From NCBI RefSeq assembly GCF_024124545.1, contig NZ_JAMXSF010000019.1, positions 1 through 64,000 of the forward strand: 64,000 nucleotides of DNA. Direction: 5' to 3'. The DNA comes from Pseudoalteromonas sp. XMcav2-N. Lineage in GTDB: Bacteria; Pseudomonadota; Gammaproteobacteria; Enterobacterales; Alteromonadaceae. Each line of letters opens with the position of its first letter. Positions within the stretch are counted from its first letter, which is position 1. The notes under the pieces were generated by a model that had not been told where the DNA came from, made no database searches, and worked only from the letters and a program-made list of their open reading frames with translations. The position numbers were made by a program, and so were the translations under genes. This document shows, piece after piece, positions 8,739 through 19,700 of the stretch.

Positions 8739-8766
8739 GCATATGACGAACTCTATCGTCATATGC
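8739..8766. promoter_or_regulatory. 11-bp-arm inverted repeat just before the acylase gene
   Basis: GCATATGACGA (8739-8749) and TCGTCATATGC (8756-8766) are perfect inverted arms around a 6-nt spacer, ending 31 bases before the acylase ATG. No T-tract follows, so it is not a terminator. It may be an operator or a 5'-UTR hairpin of the acylase-mbtH-NRPS-PKS transcript, the one unit of the locus without a recognisable sigma box. Confidence 0.6.
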
Positions 8767-8797
8767 TGCTGTGTAATTAATAACCAAAAGGATTAAT

Positions 8798-11188
8798 ATG
8801 AACTTTTTTAAGTTGAGTATGGCTGGTTTATCAATCTGTATGGGGGGTGCTGTTACTGCTGAGCAAGCTGCCCCTGCACCAACGCATTTTAACGCTCAGG
8901 AATCTGTTAGGATCACTCGCACGCATTTGGGTATTGCACACGTAAAAGCAGATACTTTGTATGGGCTTGGATATGGTAATGCCTTTGCGCAGGCTCAGGA
9001 TCATGGCTGCATACTGGCCGATGGTTATTTACGCCAGCGAGGAGAACGGGCGAAATACCTGGGGGCACACCGCTGGGGCCAGGATAATTACTATTTATAT
9101 TCAGATATCGGGTATCGGATCCTGGATTTGCCGGGGCGTGTCGCGCAACATTACAATCAGATGTCAGATAACAGTAAGGCGCTGGCGGAAGGCTTTGCAG
9201 CCGGGTATAACCACTTTCTGAGCGAAGTCGCAGCAGGTCGTGAAACACTGGATCAGGCATGCCGGGATCAGCCCTGGGTTAAACCCATCACTGCACATGA
9301 CGTTGTCTCTAGTTTAATGCTGATGAGCGTACAGGGCAGTTTAGGACGTATGTTACCAATGCTGATTCAAGCTGCACCACCTCAGTTTGACAGTCTGAGT
9401 GGGGTTGATGTAGTGTCAGAGTCTGTCGGCGATATTACTCAAGGTTCCAATGGCTGGGCACTGGGCCAGGCGGTTACAGCTAACGGGCGAGGCATGGTTC
9501 TGGCCAACCCGCATTTTCCGTTTCATGGTAACTCTCGTTTCTGGACACATCATGCAACGGTCTCGGGAGAGTTGGATGTTATGGGCGCGTCTGTCGTTGG
9601 TGTCCCCGGCGTTGTGAACATTGGCTTCAACCGCAATTTGGCCTGGACGCACACCTTTTCCAGTGCCTTGCACCACGTATTTTACCGCTTGACGATGGAC
9701 CCGAATAACCCGCTTCGTTATCAGTACGAAGGACAGTGGCGCGATCTACAAACCCGTCAGATTCAGATCCCGGTCAAAACCGCTGGTGGGATCGATACAC
9801 ACGAGCACACTGCTTACGCAACCCATTTTGGTTTTCTTTTGGAAGACACACAAAACTTCCCCTGGCAAGGGAGTGTTGCCTTTGCAGTCCGTGATGTAAA
9901 TCTGGAGAACTTTGAAGCCATAGATCACTGGCTCGCTTACAATAAGGCTGCGTCAATAGATGAACTAGCAGCAGCGTCAGCACGTTACAACGGGTTATCC
10001 TTTAACAATACACTCGCTGCTGACAGATTGGGAGACACGTTTTATACCGATGACTCTAACGTGCCAGACTTGTCACCTGTGGCATTGGAATGGCTGCGCA
10101 CCGATCCATATACAGCCGCGGTGTTTGCGTCGACGGGCCAGGTTGTATTGCCTGGTGATCGCAGTGATATGATATTTAATGGTGCCATCGACTTAGATAA
10201 GTCTCCTTCTCTCAGGCGTCGCGATTATGTACAAAACTCCAATGACTCATTCTGGTTAACCAATCCGGAGCAACCCATCCGGGATGTGTCTCCCTTATTT
10301 GGCAAGGTAGATGCAAAGCAATCAGAGCGAAGCCGATATGCACATGAGCTGCTTAATACGCAGCGTGGCCGGGATGGTCGTTTCGACCTGTCTGAACTGG
10401 AAAAAGTCATACTGGGCAATGGCAGTTATTACGCTAATCAACGAGTGGTGGTTGGCGGCCTGTGCCAACACTATGCCGGTCAAACTCTGGTGTTAAGTGA
10501 GCAAGTCAGCGCTCAGGTGGACCCTATCTGTGCGGCATTTGCACAGTGGGATGGCCAATTTAACCTGGATTCTAAAGCCGCCCACCTTGCCCGAGAGTTT
10601 TTTAGAGAGCTGGACACGAGCCAGGACTTTGTTGTGCCATTCGATGCAACTCAGCCAACCACCACGCCACACACCCTGAAAAGTGAGCGCATTATTCTTG
10701 AGAAGCTGCTGCGTGCTGGTGTCAATTTACAACATTATGGATTCGCACTGGATGCGCCTTACGGCGAGATCCAATACCTGCGCAAAGGAAGCGAACGGAT
10801 GGCCTGGCCTGGTCCTGATCACAGCAGCGGTGGATTTAACATGTTTGCCCCGGCTAATGGCATGGATCTCACCAGCTTTGCCAAGCCCGCTCGTGCGCCT
10901 CTGACCAGCATAGTTGACGGTCAGCCATTGTGGTCTGAATTAACCCGTGACGGTTATGAGGTTAACTATGGCTCCAGCTGGATGATGGTAGTGGGCTTCG
11001 ATTACTGGGGGCCTGTGGCCAAAGGCTTATTGCTTCATTCTCAAAGTGCTAACCGCGACTCAGTACACTTCAGTGACAGTAGCCGGCGCTATGCTCAGCA
11101 AGGCGGTCTGATCACCTTGCCATTTTATCCCTGGCAAATTGCGCTCAGTGCAATCAGCAGTACCAAACTGATTGTGAAAAAAGACTAA
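8798..11188 (+). CDS. Penicillin-acylase-family (Ntn) acylase, PvdQ-like
   Basis: The 796-residue precursor has a signal peptide (MNFFKLSMAGLSICMGGAVTA), so it acts in the periplasm. The Ntn-hydrolase self-cleavage site is visible as ITQG|SNGWAL, making Ser217 the predicted N-terminal nucleophile of the beta chain; PvdQ also begins its beta chain at Ser217. The following segments, ANPHFPFHGNSRFW and GVPGVVNIGFNRNLAWTHT, are typical of the family. It heads the unit acylase-mbtH-NRPS-PKS, whose first enzyme begins with a fatty-acyl-AMP ligase. By analogy with pyoverdine, I infer that it removes the fatty acid from an exported acylated pro-siderophore. AHL quorum-signal acylase activity is an alternative. 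Confidence 0.88.
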   Translation: MNFFKLSMAGLSICMGGAVTAEQAAPAPTHFNAQESVRITRTHLGIAHVKADTLYGLGYGNAFAQAQDHGCILADGYLRQRGERAKYLGAHRWGQDNYYLYSDIGYRILDLPGRVAQHYNQMSDNSKALAEGFAAGYNHFLSEVAAGRETLDQACRDQPWVKPITAHDVVSSLMLMSVQGSLGRMLPMLIQAAPPQFDSLSGVDVVSESVGDITQGSNGWALGQAVTANGRGMVLANPHFPFHGNSRFWTHHATVSGELDVMGASVVGVPGVVNIGFNRNLAWTHTFSSALHHVFYRLTMDPNNPLRYQYEGQWRDLQTRQIQIPVKTAGGIDTHEHTAYATHFGFLLEDTQNFPWQGSVAFAVRDVNLENFEAIDHWLAYNKAASIDELAAASARYNGLSFNNTLAADRLGDTFYTDDSNVPDLSPVALEWLRTDPYTAAVFASTGQVVLPGDRSDMIFNGAIDLDKSPSLRRRDYVQNSNDSFWLTNPEQPIRDVSPLFGKVDAKQSERSRYAHELLNTQRGRDGRFDLSELEKVILGNGSYYANQRVVVGGLCQHYAGQTLVLSEQVSAQVDPICAAFAQWDGQFNLDSKAAHLAREFFRELDTSQDFVVPFDATQPTTTPHTLKSERIILEKLLRAGVNLQHYGFALDAPYGEIQYLRKGSERMAWPGPDHSSGGFNMFAPANGMDLTSFAKPARAPLTSIVDGQPLWSELTRDGYEVNYGSSWMMVVGFDYWGPVAKGLLLHSQSANRDSVHFSDSSRRYAQQGGLITLPFYPWQIALSAISSTKLIVKKD

Positions 11189-11243
11189 AAAACCCAGGCT
11201 GTCGCGCGTCACTATGCCGACAGTCTGATTTTTGGAGAATATG

Positions 11244-11447
11244 ATGAGCTTTGACAATGAAAATGGCACCTTCAAGGTATTGGTCAACCACGAAGAGCAA
11301 TATTCACTCTGGCCCAGCTATAAAAGCGTTCCGGGTGGCTGGAAAGACGTGGGTGTGGAAGGTGATAAAGAGACCTGTCTGGCCTACATCAATGAACACT
11401 GGACCGATATGCGTCCACTCAGCCTTCGCCAGGCAATGGAGCAGTAA
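11244..11447 (+). CDS. MbtH-like NRPS chaperone
   Basis: The 67-residue protein is an MbtH-family partner that stabilises or activates adenylation domains. Conserved family residues are present: NHEEQYSLWPS, VPGGW, CLAYINEHWTDMRPLSLR. The ATG at 11244 is preferred because GGAG lies six bases upstream; the ATG at 11241 would be too close. A weak hairpin (CTGTCG 11199-11204 with CGACAG 11218-11223, then TCTGATTTTT) lies between the acylase and this gene and could partly attenuate transcription. The NRPS start module follows 114 bases later. Confidence 0.95.
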   Translation: MSFDNENGTFKVLVNHEEQYSLWPSYKSVPGGWKDVGVEGDKETCLAYINEHWTDMRPLSLRQAMEQ

Positions 11448-11561
11448 CTCTTCTGTAGCGTATTGTGACGGGTATTGAGGTACTCATTGTGATGCGCACC
11501 TGGCTAATACAGGGGATTGTATGCCCCTGCCTCCCTGTCTGTATGTTTTACGGAGTATCCC

Positions 11562-14500
11562 ATGACCGCCACGACGATAATGGATCAGCTTGCCCGCCAT
11601 GCTGAGCAAAAACCTCAGCAAACAGCATTAGTTTGTGTGGATAAAAAAGCCCATACCCGCTGGAGCTATCTGGCTCTTTATGAGCAGAGTGTATGGCTTG
11701 CGGGCCACCTTCAGGCGCATGTAAATGCAGGTGACAGAGCACTGATCTTAATGGACACAGGTATCGAGTATGTCACCAGTTTTCTTGCCTGCCAGTATCT
11801 GGGTGTGACTGCCATTCCGAGTTTTCCACCCGAGTCGACGAAAGCACAACATATTGCCCGGACAGTGGGTATTGCAGAAGATGCCAGTGCAACACTGGTT
11901 CTGACGACCAGCCGCTTTGCTGATACGGTTTCAGCTATGTGTGAGTCTCTGAGCGAAGTGGTGGTGCAGGTGGTTGATGAGCTGACGGGGGATGCGCCAG
12001 CAGCGCCGCGCCATCCGGCACTTAGCGATGAAATTGCGTTTTTACAATACACGTCTGGCTCAACAGCTAAGCCTAAAGGGGTGATGGTCAGTCATGGCAA
12101 CTTGTTAGCCAATGAAGTTGCCATTGCTGAACGAATGCAAACCAGCGAAAAAGACGTCTCGGTGAGCTGGCTTCCGCTCTTTCATGACATGGGACTTATC
12201 GGTGGGTTATTACAGCCTATCTTTACCGGTTACCTCCTTGTATTGTGCTCGCCACGCTATTTTATGGAACGCCCGGCGCGTTGGTTGCAGCTGATCAGCG
12301 AGTATGGAGGTACTATCTCCGGGGGGCCAGACTTCTCATATCGTCTTTGTCTTGAGCGTGTGCGTGAAAAACAACTGGAGGGGCTCGACTTAAGCAGCTG
12401 GCGTGTCGCTTTCTCCGGCGCCGAGCCGATCCGCCACGATACCTTACTGGATTTTGCAGAGCGTTTTGCACCTCAGGGCGTGAAAGCGTCTGCCATTTAC
12501 CCGTGCTATGGGTTGGCTGAGGGCACCTTGATGGTAACTGGTACAGAAGCCGGCGGCGGTGCGGTCATCCGTGCGTTCGATAATCAGGGGTTAGCAGAAG
12601 GGCAAGCGAATCAGGTTGAGGCCAGAGACCTCCGTGATACCGACGCTTATAGCCATCAGGTGGGCTGCGGCAGGCCTGCCAGCGAACATATAGTGCGGAT
12701 CACTTGCCCGCAATCGCAGCGTACACTGGCTGACGGAGAAATTGGTGAAATTTGGGCTGCGGGGCCGAGCATTGCCTTGGGGTACTGGCAAAATGAGCAA
12801 GCGACGCAGGACACGTTTGTTGAGTGCGAAGGTAGACGGTGGTTGAGAACCGGTGATGTCGGCTATGTTTTTGACGGCCAGCTTTATATTTCTGGCCGAC
12901 AAAAAGATTTGATCATCATGAATGGCCATAACGTCTATCCTCAGGATATCGAACGAGCCATCGAAGCCGAGCTAAGTTTTGTGCGCAAAGGGCGCGTTTC
13001 TGCCTTCCCGGTGCCCAGCAAAGAAAGTGGCGAAGGGATTGGCCTGGCGATTGAAACCAGTAATAGCTATCGCAATGACACACCTGCTGAGCAAACGGCA
13101 TTGATTGTTCGCGACTTTATTACCGAGCAGTTCGGTGCCTGTCCTGAACTGATCTTGTTGTTAGATCAGGGCGGCCTGCCTAAAACGTCCAGCGGCAAGC
13201 TGCAGCGCAGCGCCTGCCTGAAATTGCGAAATGCAGGTGAACTGGCCAGTTATGGTGATTTTAATCTCATCCAGTTGCAAACACTCAACACCGCCTCGTC
13301 AGGTGCGGATATGTCGCACTGGGATGCGCTAACGCAGCAATTGGCTCAGCACTGGCAAAGTGTATTACGTTATCCGGTAAATCATGATGATGCCGATTTC
13401 TTCGCGCTTGGTGGCAGTTCAATTAAAGCCGCTCAACTGCTGGCCTTGATCCAAAATGAGCTGGACTGTCAGCTTGAACCCAGCAGTCTGTTTGCGGCGC
13501 ACCGTTTTGCAGATTTCTGTCAGCTGGTCAGAGAAGCAAAGGCAACACCTGGCATTCAGCTCGTGGCGTCACAGTTGGCCGATTATCCGCTGAGTACCCA
13601 GCAACAAAGGCAGTTGTTCTTATGGCAACTGGAACCGCAAAGCTGTGCCTATCATATTGGTGCCACTTTGGAGTTGCAGGGGAGTATTCAGCCTGAACTG
13701 CTTAAACAGGCGTGTGCCAAAGTGCTTGAATCACAACCGGCTCTGCGTCAGGCGTACTTCAAAAATGCAACGGGTCAGTGGCGTCAACGCACCACTGAGC
13801 AGCCATTGCAGTGGCAAGAGCACGATATTAGCAATGCCGCCGATCCAACAGCGCAAGCTCAGACAATACAACAACAAATTTCGCAGCAACCTTTCGCACT
13901 GGACAAGGGTGAAAACTTCCGGGCAGCTTTGATTTCGCACTCTGAACAGCATCATAGGTTTGTGCTGGTTATGCACCACATTGCCAGCGACGCCTGGAGT
14001 TTTGATTTGATCCTGGCGGAGGTCACCCGTCAGTACAATGCATTGTGTGCCAACGCACCGAGTATGCAGACTCAAAGTGATGCCATTCACTACGGAGATT
14101 TTGCCCTGTGGCAGGGAGAGTGGCTGGGATCTGAGCAGGCTGCAACTCAGCTGGCTTATTGGCAGCAAAGGTTGGATGGTCAGGGAGATGAAGAGCTGTT
14201 CGCGCCAGAGCGAGCGCGAGGCGCAGATCTGACTGCGCCACTGGGCGTGATGCAATTTACACTGGACCACAAACACACCGACAAGCTGCAACAACTGGCA
14301 CATGACAACAATGCGAGCCTGTTTATGTTATTACTGAGCAGTTTGCAGGTACTGTTTTACCGTGTCAGTGGCAAACGCCAGCCGCAGATCGGGGTTGCAG
14401 TGGCAAACCGAAATCTGGCTCAGCTACACAATTTGGTTGGCTTTTTTATCAATACCCAGGTGATCCGTGGCGCAGTTGCGCCGGAACAAAGTTTTGTTCA

Positions 14501-16793
14501 GCTGCTCAGAGCGTGTAAGACTGCGGCACTTGAGGCGCAGCGTCATCAGGACTATCCGTTTGAAAAGTTAGTGGAAGTACTCAACCCGCACAGAGCTTTA
14601 GGGCAGACGCCTTTATTCCAGGTGATGTATAACCATCTGGAGCAGGACGTGACAGATGTGCTGGCCTTAGCGGGTACGATAACGACCAGCGCACAGTCTT
14701 TGCAGCAGCAGGCCCAGTTTGACCTCAGTATTGATTCCCGACTGGATGGTCAGGGACAGCTGACTATCGAACTACAATACAATCAGGCATTGTATCAGAC
14801 ATCGACCATTGCCCGATTGTGTGATGCATATCAGCAGTTACTCAACCAGTTGCCACAGCAGGCAGAGCTGGCCATAGGAAACTGGTCATTGCAGGCCGAG
14901 TTGGCGACTATGTCGGATGCTGCAGTGGGGCCACAGGTGGTTGCGCAGGCCGGAAACTGGCTGAGTGCAATCAGTGAATATGCCAAGCAAAACCCCGATG
15001 ATACCGCGGTGATCTTTGAAGATCAGCACTACAGTTATGCATGGCTGGAGCAGACCGCGAACCGACTGGCCAATGGTCTTGTTGGCAATGGCCTTTCAGG
15101 TGAAGTGGTTGGTATCATGCAGGCGCGTAAGCCGCTGATGCTGGCCTCGGTGCTGGCCTGCCTCAAAGCCAATGCCGCTTACTTACCACTCGACCCGAAT
15201 TTCCCGCAAGCCAAACTCACTCATATGATAGACGACAGTGGCTGTGCTGCTGTACTGGGTGACAGCACGCCCTTTGCGCTGTCTGTGCCGGTGATTTCAC
15301 CGGTCACTTTACTGAGCGAGTACCACGAGCATAGTCAGTCGCCTGAGTGGTCTCATCATTCATATTCACTGGCGTATTTAAATTACACCTCAGGCTCGAC
15401 CGGCCAGGCCAAAGGCGTAGCGATTGAGCATCAGGCGCTGGCGAGCTATATCGGCTCGGCGATTGATTTTATCAATTTAACGCCTGATGACGTCGTGTTG
15501 CAGTTTGCCACCATCAATTTTGATGCCTTTGTAGAGCAAGTGTTCCCAAGCTGGACGGTGGGTGCAACCGTGGTGCTGCGAGGTGATAGTTTGTGGGATG
15601 CAGAGACCTTGTATCAGCAAGCTCAGCGTCACGGTATATCGGTTATGGACTTGAGTGCTGCCTATTGGCGCAGCATTGCCGCCAGTTGGGCGCGTATTGC
15701 TGCAACAACTCCATTGTCACTGCCGCGGCTGCGACAGGTTCACTCTGGTGGCGAGGCCATGTCTGAACAGGGGATATCGGACTGGCGACAAGCCGGTCTG
15801 GGTGACGTCCGCTTGCTCAATACCTATGGGCCCACTGAGATAGTTGTTGAAACGGCGATTTACGACTGCCGGGCACTGGCTCCCGGAGAATCCGTGCCGC
15901 TGGGACATGCACTGAACGGGCGTCGTCTGTACGTACTGGATCACAACCTGCAACCGGTCGTGAACGGTCAAGTCGGCGAACTGTATATAGGCGGCGAGAT
16001 GCTGGCGCGTGGATATTGGCAACGTGCCGCTCAGACCGCGACGCGCTTTATTGCAGATCCGTTTACCAATGACGGAGGACGTATGTATGCAAGTGGCGAT
16101 CTGGTCAGCTGGCAAGCCGGTGCACTGCACTATCATGGGCGTAGTGACCATCAAGTGAAAATTCGTGGTTTCAGAGTTGAGTTAGGCGAGATTGAAACGC
16201 GTCTGACGCAGTTACCCGATGTAACCGCAGTCGTTGTGATCACCCAGCAGCAGGCGCAGGCGCTGAGCCTGATCGCCTATGTGCAAAGTGAACGTCACAA
16301 AGATGCAGAGTATGCGGCTAAACTCAAGCGTGCTTTGGCTGAGCAGTTGCCAGAATACATGGTGCCGTCACATATTGTGGTGCTGGCACAGCTGCCCATT
16401 AACGCCAGCGGCAAACTTGAGCGGCAACAGCTGCCTAAGGTCCAGGCTTCACCCAGCATGGTCTCGAATACGGCCAGTAGTGACATTGAGCTGGCACTGG
16501 AGACGGTGTGGCGCAAACATCTGGCCACGGAGCAGCTGGATCTGAATGCCAATTTCTTCGACCTGGGTGGCCACTCGCTATTACTGATGGCTGTGTATGA
16601 TGACTTAAAACCTCAGTTTAGCCAGCTGCAGCTGACCGATTTATTCGCCTATCCCAGTATTGCCAGCCTGGCAGCCTACCTGGAACAGTCCGGGACGGTT
16701 GCGTCACAAACAAGTAGCACCCAAAGTGGTGCCAAACAGCGTCGCGGCATGGGCGCCGTCGCCGCTCGCAAACGAAAAGCAAGAGAATCATAA
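11562..16793 (+). CDS. NRPS start protein: FAAL-ACP-C-A-PCP
   Basis: The protein has 1743 residues from ATG 11562 (CGGAGT six bases upstream). Domains: a fatty-acyl-AMP ligase (1-560; YTSGSTAKPKG near 164, LPLFHDMGLIGG), an ACP (Ser near 618 in GGSSIKA), a condensation domain (about 665-1095), an adenylation domain (about 1120-1640; YTSGSTGQAKG near 1274) and a PCP (Ser near 1669, GGHSLLL). The C motif reads HHIASDA, with Ala in place of the usual final Gly. The A-domain pocket read by eye is D-A-E-D-H-G-T-V-E-K; Glu and Asp in the pocket suggest a basic amino acid such as Lys or Orn. It should load a fatty acid and acylate the first amino acid, as PvdL does, then pass the chain to the PKS two bases downstream. 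Confidence 0.92.
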   Translation: MTATTIMDQLARHAEQKPQQTALVCVDKKAHTRWSYLALYEQSVWLAGHLQAHVNAGDRALILMDTGIEYVTSFLACQYLGVTAIPSFPPESTKAQHIARTVGIAEDASATLVLTTSRFADTVSAMCESLSEVVVQVVDELTGDAPAAPRHPALSDEIAFLQYTSGSTAKPKGVMVSHGNLLANEVAIAERMQTSEKDVSVSWLPLFHDMGLIGGLLQPIFTGYLLVLCSPRYFMERPARWLQLISEYGGTISGGPDFSYRLCLERVREKQLEGLDLSSWRVAFSGAEPIRHDTLLDFAERFAPQGVKASAIYPCYGLAEGTLMVTGTEAGGGAVIRAFDNQGLAEGQANQVEARDLRDTDAYSHQVGCGRPASEHIVRITCPQSQRTLADGEIGEIWAAGPSIALGYWQNEQATQDTFVECEGRRWLRTGDVGYVFDGQLYISGRQKDLIIMNGHNVYPQDIERAIEAELSFVRKGRVSAFPVPSKESGEGIGLAIETSNSYRNDTPAEQTALIVRDFITEQFGACPELILLLDQGGLPKTSSGKLQRSACLKLRNAGELASYGDFNLIQLQTLNTASSGADMSHWDALTQQLAQHWQSVLRYPVNHDDADFFALGGSSIKAAQLLALIQNELDCQLEPSSLFAAHRFADFCQLVREAKATPGIQLVASQLADYPLSTQQQRQLFLWQLEPQSCAYHIGATLELQGSIQPELLKQACAKVLESQPALRQAYFKNATGQWRQRTTEQPLQWQEHDISNAADPTAQAQTIQQQISQQPFALDKGENFRAALISHSEQHHRFVLVMHHIASDAWSFDLILAEVTRQYNALCANAPSMQTQSDAIHYGDFALWQGEWLGSEQAATQLAYWQQRLDGQGDEELFAPERARGADLTAPLGVMQFTLDHKHTDKLQQLAHDNNASLFMLLLSSLQVLFYRVSGKRQPQIGVAVANRNLAQLHNLVGFFINTQVIRGAVAPEQSFVQLLRACKTAALEAQRHQDYPFEKLVEVLNPHRALGQTPLFQVMYNHLEQDVTDVLALAGTITTSAQSLQQQAQFDLSIDSRLDGQGQLTIELQYNQALYQTSTIARLCDAYQQLLNQLPQQAELAIGNWSLQAELATMSDAAVGPQVVAQAGNWLSAISEYAKQNPDDTAVIFEDQHYSYAWLEQTANRLANGLVGNGLSGEVVGIMQARKPLMLASVLACLKANAAYLPLDPNFPQAKLTHMIDDSGCAAVLGDSTPFALSVPVISPVTLLSEYHEHSQSPEWSHHSYSLAYLNYTSGSTGQAKGVAIEHQALASYIGSAIDFINLTPDDVVLQFATINFDAFVEQVFPSWTVGATVVLRGDSLWDAETLYQQAQRHGISVMDLSAAYWRSIAASWARIAATTPLSLPRLRQVHSGGEAMSEQGISDWRQAGLGDVRLLNTYGPTEIVVETAIYDCRALAPGESVPLGHALNGRRLYVLDHNLQPVVNGQVGELYIGGEMLARGYWQRAAQTATRFIADPFTNDGGRMYASGDLVSWQAGALHYHGRSDHQVKIRGFRVELGEIETRLTQLPDVTAVVVITQQQAQALSLIAYVQSERHKDAEYAAKLKRALAEQLPEYMVPSHIVVLAQLPINASGKLERQQLPKVQASPSMVSNTASSDIELALETVWRKHLATEQLDLNANFFDLGGHSLLLMAVYDDLKPQFSQLQLTDLFAYPSIASLAAYLEQSGTVASQTSSTQSGAKQRRGMGAVAARKRKARES

Positions 16794-16795
16794 AC

Positions 16796-19700
16796 ATGTC
16801 AGAACATGAGTATAGTGAACTGGATATTGCCATCGTCGGGATGGCGGGACGTTTCCCCGATGCGGATAACGTCGATGCCTTATGGCACAACATTCGCGCC
16901 GGACAGTGCGCGGTACAAAGTTATGACGACGAGGCATTGCGTCGAGCCGGGGTGAGCGAATCCGACCTTACGGACCCAGATTATGTCAAGCGTGGTGTCC
17001 CGTTTGAGCGACTCGCGCAGTTCGATGCCGAATTCTTTGGATATACACCGAAAGAGGCTGAGCAACTGGATCCACAACAACGCCACTTTCTGCAAACTTG
17101 CTGGCATGCAATGGCTCATGCCGGGTTGCCACTGGGAGAACAAACGGGTGTATATGCCGGGTGTGGTGTGCCTGCCTATCTGATGCAAAATTTATTACAG
17201 GGTCAGTCACGTGATATCACCAGTTTACTGGCGCTGACCAATGGTAACGACAAAGACTCACTTGCTACCCGGGTCAGTTATGAACTGGATCTGAAAGGGC
17301 CAGCCGTCACAGTACAGACTGCCTGCTCTACGTCTTTGGTTGCTGTTCATATGGCCTGCCGTGCCCTGCAGAATTTTGAGTGTGACTCTGCCCTGGCTGG
17401 GGGAGTATGGCTGAATTTGGCGCAGGATCAGGGCTATCATGCGCCTGCGGGTGGTAGCTTGTCACCGTCGGGTCAGTTGAGTGCGTTTGGTGAGCAGGCC
17501 GATGGTATTCTGATAGGCAGCGGCAGCGCGGCCGTGGTTCTCAAGCGTTTGGCGGAAGCTCAGCAAGAGGGTGATCACATTCTGGCTGTGATCAAAGGCT
17601 CAGCAATCAATAACGACGGTCGTGATAAAGTGGGCTACACTGCCCCCAGTGTGACAGGGCAGGCCAACGCCATCATGGCGGCACTGGAGTTTGCAGATAT
17701 TGAACCGCACAGCGTTGGTTATATCGAAGCACATGGCACGGGTACTGAGTTGGGCGACCCGATTGAAATCGCCGCACTGAGCCAGGCATACGCCAGCGAT
17801 ACAAAACAGTACTGCGCCATTGGCTCTGTTAAAACCAACCTGGGCCATCTTGATGCGGCGGCAGGTATCACAGGCCTTATCAAAGCGGTTCAGGCCTTGC
17901 GCCACCAGGAGTTGCCGCCAAGTTTGCACAGTCAGCCGCTGAACAGCAAAATTGACTTTGCGAACAGCCCATTTTACGTCAACGATACACTTAAGCCCTG
18001 GCAAAGTAATGGACCACGGCGCGCTGCGGTCAGCTCATTGGGCATGGGGGGCACCAATGCCCATGTGATTTTGCAGGAGTATACGCACCAGCAGACAAGT
18101 GAAGTAAGTGCATCAACGCCGTGGCAAGTGTTACCGCTGAGTGCCAGCAGTCAGGCCGCCTTGATGCGTCAGACGCAAGCGCTGGCCGATGCGCTGCAGC
18201 GTACCCCTGAGCAATTTGCCCAGCTTGCGGCTCAGCTGCAACACAAGCGCAGTGCTCTGGCTGTACGCTATGCGTGTGTGGCTGACAGTGCTGAGCAGGC
18301 AATTGCTCAGTTACTACGTGAACCGCAAGGTGACAAAGCGACGGCGCCGCGATTGGCTCTCATGTTTTCAGGGCAGGGCTCTCAATATGTCACTATGGCT
18401 CAGCCTTTATTGCGTGATGTGCCTGCCTTTAAGGCGGCATTTGATGAGGTGATGGCACACTTCCCGGACGCGCTGAGAGCCGAACTGAACAGTGTATTTA
18501 GCCCAGCAGACAACGAGATCCTGACGGCCAATCAATTGCTCAATCAAACTCGGATCACTCAGCCTGCTTTGTTTGTGGTGGCTTATGCAACTGCGAAAGC
18601 CTATCAAGCACACGGTGTTCGCATCACGGCGATGCTGGGACACAGTATTGGGGAATATGCTGCGGCCTGCCTGGCGGGTGTGATGACCCCGGAGGTGGCA
18701 ACACGCTTGGTGACTGCGCGTGGAGAAGTTTTGCAGAGCATGGCACCTGGCAGCATGCTGTCGGTCATGGCTGATGGCAAGGCGGTTGCGCCTTACCTGC
18801 ATGAAGAGCTGGATATTGCGGCACTGAATAGCCCGACCAATACCGTTGTCGCTGGTACCCGTGAGGCAATAAAATCACTCCAGGGCGAGCTCAAAGCGGC
18901 GGATATTGCGACCACCCGACTGCATGTCTCTCATGCCTTCCACAGCCATCTGACTGAAGCTGTATTACCTGAGTTTGCGGGTACGTTAGAACAGGTGTTG
19001 AGCACCTCACCACTTCAGGCGCCACACACGCCGTTTGTGTCGAATGTGACAGGCACCTGGATCACAGCAGAGCAGGCTTGTTCGGCTCAGTACTGGTTAG
19101 ATCATATCCGCCAGCCCGTTAATTTTGTGAGTGGTGTCAGTGCGCTGGCTGAGCGATGTGATGTGCTCATCGAAGCCGGACCCGGGGATACTTTGCAAAA
19201 GCTTGCCAGACAGACTTTGGGCGACAGTGTGGTTGCACTGCATTCGGTGTCTCATGCGCGCGATCTCAAAGCGCCGTTACCGCCATTTGCTAAAACCCTT
19301 GGCAAGCTTTGGCAACTAGGGTGTGCCATCGACTGGTCACAGGTAACAGTGCGTCCGCACGGTCAGGCGAATATTTTGCCTGACTATGTGTTTGCTGATA
19401 CCGAGTTTTGGGTTGAGCCCAAGCCATCAGAGGCCGTCGCATTCTCAGCAGACAATGCACTGAATACCGAGCCTCAGCTGTATGTGCCACAATGGCAACA
19501 AGTGGTTGAGCTTGCGCATACTCACCGTGATTTACAGGATAAACATCTGCTGCTGATCGCGGTGGATACGCCACTGGTCAGTCAGCTGAGTGAGGCCTTG
19601 AATCAGGCTGGGGTAAAGGTCACTCAGGTTTGGCAGGGGGAGACCTTTAGCCGCATCAACGAACAAGCTTACCGACTTGATTTGGGGTCGACCGAGCAGT

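Noticed and set aside
12450..12560. FAAL domain as a DHB-activating enzyme
   Set aside because: A complete DHB-AMP ligase and aryl carrier are encoded separately, and the domain has FAAL-type motifs (LPLFHDMGLIGG).
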